From positions 1 through 8,133 of the forward strand of contig CAYSCH010000411.1 in the NCBI GenBank assembly GCA_964429355.1: a DNA stretch of 8,133 nt, given 5' to 3'. This document shows, one piece after another, positions 4,570-8,133 of the stretch (positions are counted from its first letter, which is position 1; each line of letters starts with the position of its first letter). Made by a program: the position numbers and the translations under genes. The notes under the pieces were generated by a model that saw only the letters and a program-made list of their open reading frames with translations, was not told where the DNA came from and did no database searches. The stretch is from JAAYAY01 sp964429355. GTDB taxonomy: Bacteria; Planctomycetota; Planctomycetia; Pirellulales; Thermoguttaceae.

Positions 4570-6129
4570 ATGTCGGATCAGTCAGAACCTCCCAGGAGCC
4601 TTCAGGTCAGCCTGCGGACCTTTCTCATAGCCGTGCTGACCGCGGGCTTGACGCTGGGAGTGCTGGGGCAGCTCTTTCGCCACCAGCCCCAGATCTTCAT
4701 GGCGGTCATTTCCGGGCTATCGACCATCGTGCCCTTCTTGTTGGCGATCGGAACGGTGCTGTGGGTTGGCTATCACCGAAGTCCGGTCTGGTCGTTGCCG
4801 GTGTGTGCCGCATGCCGGAAGGATCTTCGTTGGTTCGATTTGAGCGATAAGACCACCTGTCCCCGGTGCGGTGCCGACCTGGCGGCGCCCCAAGGGGTGG
4901 CGTTTGTGCGAGGGGGCTATCGTTCCGGCCGGATCATTGTCTGGGGAATAATGCTCTTGGTCATGCCCCTGTTTGGTTTTGGCGTCCTGATTCTGTCCAG
5001 AATGGCGGCTGGCCCGTCACCCCAGGGACTCGGTCTGTTGAGCAACCAAGAGGTCATCCAACAGCGTCTGCTGCCACAGGTCGACCAGCCCTGGGTCTGG
5101 CAGGAACTGGAGCGCCGGTTGGCGGCCGGCAAACTGTCGCAGCCGGAGGTAGACCATGCAGTCAGCATCCTCATCGGCCACATGAAGGCCACCAAACCCA
5201 ACGGTTGGGATCAACCCTTTTCCTGGCAGGGCGGCTTCCTCAAGACAGCTTCGTCCGCCGGTCTGATTTCCGATCCCGTGCTGATTGCCCTTTGCGACGC
5301 TTTCTACGGACCGCAGGCGAAGATCCGATCGCTTTCGCGTGCCCGTGAAGACAGCCGCAATCTTCGTATTGACGTGGGGTACGGCAGCACCTGGAATAAC
5401 CATTTCGGTGCCGGCGTGGAGCTCTTGTGGGAGGTGCAGTCGGTTCGGTTGGGCGATATCCGCCTCGACATTCGCCAACTGAGCAAGACCGAGAGCGAAT
5501 GGATGGGGATTTATGAAGGTCCTCTGTCGGCCGGCGAGCACAAGTTGTCGGTCGAAATCGATTGCGCCTACGTCGACACGGCCCAGCTCGCCGGCCTGAA
5601 CATCCGCGAGTTGCCGGCCGCGAGGTGGCCGGACGATCGAAAACGATGGAAACAAACCTTATCGGCGAAATGCAAGGTCTACACCAGCGATGAGCCAATT
5701 CTGAAACTCGTTTCCGATCCCGACCGAGACCCGGCCCGAACCGGAGGCATCCAAGTCAATCGGTTCGCCGTTCAGGACGATCGTAGCGGCAAGAAGCGGA
5801 TCTGTCTCAGCGTGAGCTTCAGCGAGATCCTTGCGGTACCGATCAGTTTCGACGTGGCGGTAAAGCTGGCCGGCAACACAATCCCGCTCCGCTACCTCTT
5901 CGCCGCGCGCGAATCAGGTTGGAGCACCAGCAGCGGAAACCAACTGGAGGCACAACTCGACGCGATCGACCCTGCCGTCCGCCAGGCCGATATCATCCTC
6001 ACGCCCAATCCCAAGCACATCGAGTTGATTCCGCAGGTTACCGAGATCTGGGGCGAGACGCTTGTCCTGCCCCAGGTTCCGCTGGAGCGGCTGGATCTGG
6101 CGGGGGAGGGAGAGAGCACCCCGAACTGA
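4570..6129 (+). CDS. Zinc-ribbon, three-helix membrane protein of planctomycete type, function unknown
   Basis: The 519-residue product begins at ATG 4570 (MSDQSEPP) and ends at TGA 6127-6129. Two hydrophobic helices come first (about 14-36 and 42-66), followed by a four-cysteine zinc ribbon, CAAC at 79-82 and CPRC at 97-100, and a third helix (about 121-145). The region at about 160-245 (WVWQELERRLAAGKLSQPEVDHAV and following) resembles the short helical repeats common in planctomycete membrane proteins with an SLRT-type N-terminus. The remaining 270 residues look beta-rich with no catalytic motif that I recognise. An odd number of helices would place the zinc ribbon and the large C-terminal part on opposite sides of the membrane. 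The upstream GTG at 4534 would add 12 residues but coincides with the predicted transcription start. The gene converges on the glycosidase with only 39 bp between stop codons and no clear terminator. Function is unknown. Confidence 0.85.
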   Translation: MSDQSEPPRSLQVSLRTFLIAVLTAGLTLGVLGQLFRHQPQIFMAVISGLSTIVPFLLAIGTVLWVGYHRSPVWSLPVCAACRKDLRWFDLSDKTTCPRCGADLAAPQGVAFVRGGYRSGRIIVWGIMLLVMPLFGFGVLILSRMAAGPSPQGLGLLSNQEVIQQRLLPQVDQPWVWQELERRLAAGKLSQPEVDHAVSILIGHMKATKPNGWDQPFSWQGGFLKTASSAGLISDPVLIALCDAFYGPQAKIRSLSRAREDSRNLRIDVGYGSTWNNHFGAGVELLWEVQSVRLGDIRLDIRQLSKTESEWMGIYEGPLSAGEHKLSVEIDCAYVDTAQLAGLNIRELPAARWPDDRKRWKQTLSAKCKVYTSDEPILKLVSDPDRDPARTGGIQVNRFAVQDDRSGKKRICLSVSFSEILAVPISFDVAVKLAGNTIPLRYLFAARESGWSTSSGNQLEAQLDAIDPAVRQADIILTPNPKHIELIPQVTEIWGETLVLPQVPLERLDLAGEGESTPN

Positions 6130-6168
6130 GGCGGAAATCTCGCAAGGCCATTGCACGCACCCCCTGCA

Positions 6169-8133
6169 CTACTCGCCGGCAACGAAACACGCGGCGCTCA
6201 CCTCTAGTATGTTACCATCAGACTCGCTATTCATGCCGATCGAGATCCGGCGGACCTGGTTGCGATCCAGCCGGTGATTGGCATCCGGTTGATTGGCCCC
6301 GGAAACGATGAAATCGTCGAAGGGGATCAGCGCCGTGTGCCACTTGCCGTCGGCCGCAATGGCGACCGGAGAAATGTAGCCCACGCCCGTATCGCCTTCC
6401 CAGAGGAAAACCCGCACCGCGCCGGCCTCCTCACATCGGGCTCGCAAAACGACGGCACGGAACGGATCGAGCGCCACGTCGTCGGCTAACTGGAACTGGG
6501 GATAGACCCAGCGGTCGCCCCCCTGGAACTGGCACTTGAGTCGCCAGCCGTTGCCTTCGAACGACTCCATCGTCATTTTGCCGCTCCCGGAGATGGCGGG
6601 CTGCCAGGCCGCCAGGTCGCCGATGGGCAGCGAAACGTGCGACGGGTATCGCTGAAGAACCTGCTCGAGGGACGGGTTGCCGCTGAGGTCGATTTCCACT
6701 ATGCCGCTGCTCCCGGTGTCAGTCCCCTTGGCGCGGAGCGTGGCGCGCAAGGTTCCTGTGGCCGCAAAGGCCCCGGTCAGATCCACGTTCCACTCCACAT
6801 CAACACTTCCCATCGGCGGGATGGTAACCTGCTGAACGGATTCTGTTTCGAACGCGACCGGCTGGGAAAACGACAGGATCAGCGACTGTTTCTGCGGTTC
6901 TTGGCAAAGATTGAACGCGCGGAAGCGAAAGGGCGTCGTGCCCGGAGTCTCGGCCAGCAGGCGATAGCCTTCCGACGCCGGGGCCACCACCTGCCGATCC
7001 AGTTCGTAGCGGAGCACAATCGGCCAGGCAGGTGCCGGCCTGGTAGCCTCCCCCGTCGCTTGCGTGAGAAGCTGCATGGCCCGTGTGTCGGTTCGCAGAC
7101 GCCCGCCGAGTTCTTCCCGGTTCAGCCGAACGTAAACGAGCCCGTCGGGAATTGGCACCGAACCGCCATCCGCCGCAAGGGGCCGGCCGTCGATCCCGGC
7201 GATGGCCGAGATCGGCACATCGAGCTTGACCGACGCTTCGGGCTCACACTTGCCGGTGTAGAGCACGGCGATCGACTCGCGATCGTTTCCGAACACGCGA
7301 GCCCGCTGAATCCTGCCATCGTCGCACCCCAGATCGCCCAGATACGTCTTGTGACTCAGGGCGGCAACAAGCTGCACATAGGCCGCCATCGAACGCAGCG
7401 GCGTGGCCTCTCGCCCCATCATGCCGAAATTCGAGTCGCCTTCCTCATAGTACGGATAGACGAAGGGAAAATAGCGGTCGACGCCACACGCCTTCGATTC
7501 AACGCCTTTCATGATGATGTCCAACGCACTTTCGGCATCCTGGTCGACCGGCGGGCGCTCGGGACCTCGCCGCCAGGGACGCCCGCATTCGGTCAGCCAC
7601 AGCCGTTTCGACCCGTGTTGGTAGTCGACCAGCCATTGGCGGTAACGGCCGATCAGGTCCTCCATTTCGAGCGCTCGGCCGTAGGTGTGGAAACTGACCA
7701 GCGGCACCTGATCGAGCAGTCCATTGCGGGCCGCGTTGTCGAGGTAATGGCGGTTGAAATGGGCAAACACGCCCCCGACGAGCGGCGCGGCGACCTTCTC
7801 CTCCTGGAACGTGTAGGCAAACGCCTTGACCAGCGGCACGTATTGATCGGCGGGCAGGTAGTCGCCAAAGCTGATGTCCGGTTCGTTCCAGACCTCCATG
7901 GCACCCCAGGTGGAACCGTAGCGCCCGGCAATCTGCCGCCATGAGGCCGCCATGCCGGCGAGATTCTCGGGATACTTGCCGACCTCCCCCGCCCACGAGG
8001 TCGTCCCGTGAAACATCTCCAGCACTTCGATGCCTTCCCGGCGGCACACTTGGCGCAGCGTCTCATACCGCCGGGAGCTGTCCCAGTTCCACTCGTCGGC
8101 CTTCGGATGGATGTCCGACCAGTTGAGCCGCTC
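6169..8133 (-). CDS. Clan GH-A glycoside hydrolase with C-terminal carbohydrate-binding-like domain (5' end missing)
   Basis: The frame is open to the right window edge, so the N-terminus is missing; 654 residues remain, ending at TAG 6171-6169. The first readable residues (ERLNWSDIHP) suit a TIM-barrel glycosidase after its first strands. The barrel shows MEVWNEPDI, with the predicted acid/base Glu at residue 84 of the partial protein (codon 7884-7882), SFHTYG at 147-152, and LWLTECGRP, with the predicted nucleophile Glu at residue 182 (codon 7590-7588). This NE-plus-late-E pattern defines retaining clan GH-A enzymes, and the style is closest to GH39/GH5-like proteins. A beta-sandwich segment follows the barrel. 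The last 150 residues (WVYPQFQLADDVALDP, AVVLRARC, WHTALIPFDDF) resemble a CBM11/CIA30-type jelly roll. The substrate cannot be told; a role in polysaccharide breakdown is likely. The GTG at 8049 is not the true start. Any signal peptide would be outside the window. Confidence 0.85.
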   Translation of the reverse strand, partial: ERLNWSDIHPKADEWNWDSSRRYETLRQVCRREGIEVLEMFHGTTSWAGEVGKYPENLAGMAASWRQIAGRYGSTWGAMEVWNEPDISFGDYLPADQYVPLVKAFAYTFQEEKVAAPLVGGVFAHFNRHYLDNAARNGLLDQVPLVSFHTYGRALEMEDLIGRYRQWLVDYQHGSKRLWLTECGRPWRRGPERPPVDQDAESALDIIMKGVESKACGVDRYFPFVYPYYEEGDSNFGMMGREATPLRSMAAYVQLVAALSHKTYLGDLGCDDGRIQRARVFGNDRESIAVLYTGKCEPEASVKLDVPISAIAGIDGRPLAADGGSVPIPDGLVYVRLNREELGGRLRTDTRAMQLLTQATGEATRPAPAWPIVLRYELDRQVVAPASEGYRLLAETPGTTPFRFRAFNLCQEPQKQSLILSFSQPVAFETESVQQVTIPPMGSVDVEWNVDLTGAFAATGTLRATLRAKGTDTGSSGIVEIDLSGNPSLEQVLQRYPSHVSLPIGDLAAWQPAISGSGKMTMESFEGNGWRLKCQFQGGDRWVYPQFQLADDVALDPFRAVVLRARCEEAGAVRVFLWEGDTGVGYISPVAIAADGKWHTALIPFDDFIVSGANQPDANHRLDRNQVRRISIGMNSESDGNILEVSAACFVAGE

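Noticed and set aside
6354..6367. CGCAA-TG-GCGAC, similar to the csrA enhancer-like sites
   Set aside because: The spacer is 2 bp where the csrA sites have 3, it is single, and it lies within coding sequence away from a promoter.
6530..6545. Second sigma-54-like sequence TGGCACTTGAGTCGCC
   Set aside because: Spacing fits, but it is antisense within the glycosidase coding region, has a poor -12 element, no upstream paired sites and no plus-strand gene after it.
6637..7944. Plus-strand open frame of 435 codons inside the glycosidase region
   Set aside because: It is antisense to the glycoside hydrolase, whose two catalytic Glu motifs are in the other strand; low-complexity Arg/Gly-rich translation.
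1..8133. tRNA, rRNA, CRISPR array, transposase or attachment sites
   Set aside because: I looked on both strands and saw no cloverleaf, repeat-spacer pattern, transposase motif or target duplication that I could support.

Overview
The window reads as chromosomal DNA of a GC-rich, free-living bacterium, most likely a member of the Planctomycetota (possibly Pirellulales). This is inferred from protein style and is not proven. The clues are a membrane protein that opens with the SLRTFLIAVLTAG-type segment plus zinc ribbon typical of planctomycete paralogues, an FHA-GAF-sigma-54 activator, a PhcB-like methyltransferase and a stand-alone csrA. A run of 10 Ns at 1222-1231 shows that this is a draft or metagenome scaffold.

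Layout from left to right. Positions 1-168 (minus strand) hold a broken or frameshifted fragment with a CxxCH haem-attachment motif. Positions 169-1197 (minus) encode a class I SAM-dependent methyltransferase of the PhcB-like type. Next comes a 143-bp spacer with the scaffold gap and a long imperfect inverted repeat. Positions 1341-3455 (minus) encode a complete sigma-54 enhancer-binding protein (FHA, GAF, AAA+ with an intact GAFTGA loop, Fis-type HTH). Positions 3456-4232 have no convincing intact gene but are dense in signals: a hairpin at the regulator start, a bidirectional intrinsic terminator, nested inverted repeats, possible coding remnants, and the control region of csrA. csrA lies at 4233-4427 (plus). 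Positions 4570-6129 (plus) encode a three-helix membrane protein with a zinc ribbon, behind its own sigma-70-like promoter. Positions 6169-8133 (minus, cut by the window end) encode a clan GH-A glycoside hydrolase, convergent with the membrane protein.

The most interesting part is the csrA control region. A near-consensus sigma-54 -24/-12 element (4136-4152) is preceded by two related palindromic sites whose centres are 31 bp apart, about three helical turns, at roughly -149 and -118. The predicted leader carries a perfect 12-bp stem. Its Shine-Dalgarno sequence sits in the loop of a 5-bp hairpin that displays a perfect CANGGANG CsrA-binding motif. With the FHA-domain activator encoded about 550 bp away in the opposite direction, this suggests a compact circuit: a phosphothreonine or GAF-sensed signal drives sigma-54 transcription of csrA, and CsrA represses its own translation. 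The link to the neighbouring PhcB-like methyltransferase (PhcB makes a fatty-acid methyl-ester quorum signal in Ralstonia) is speculative.
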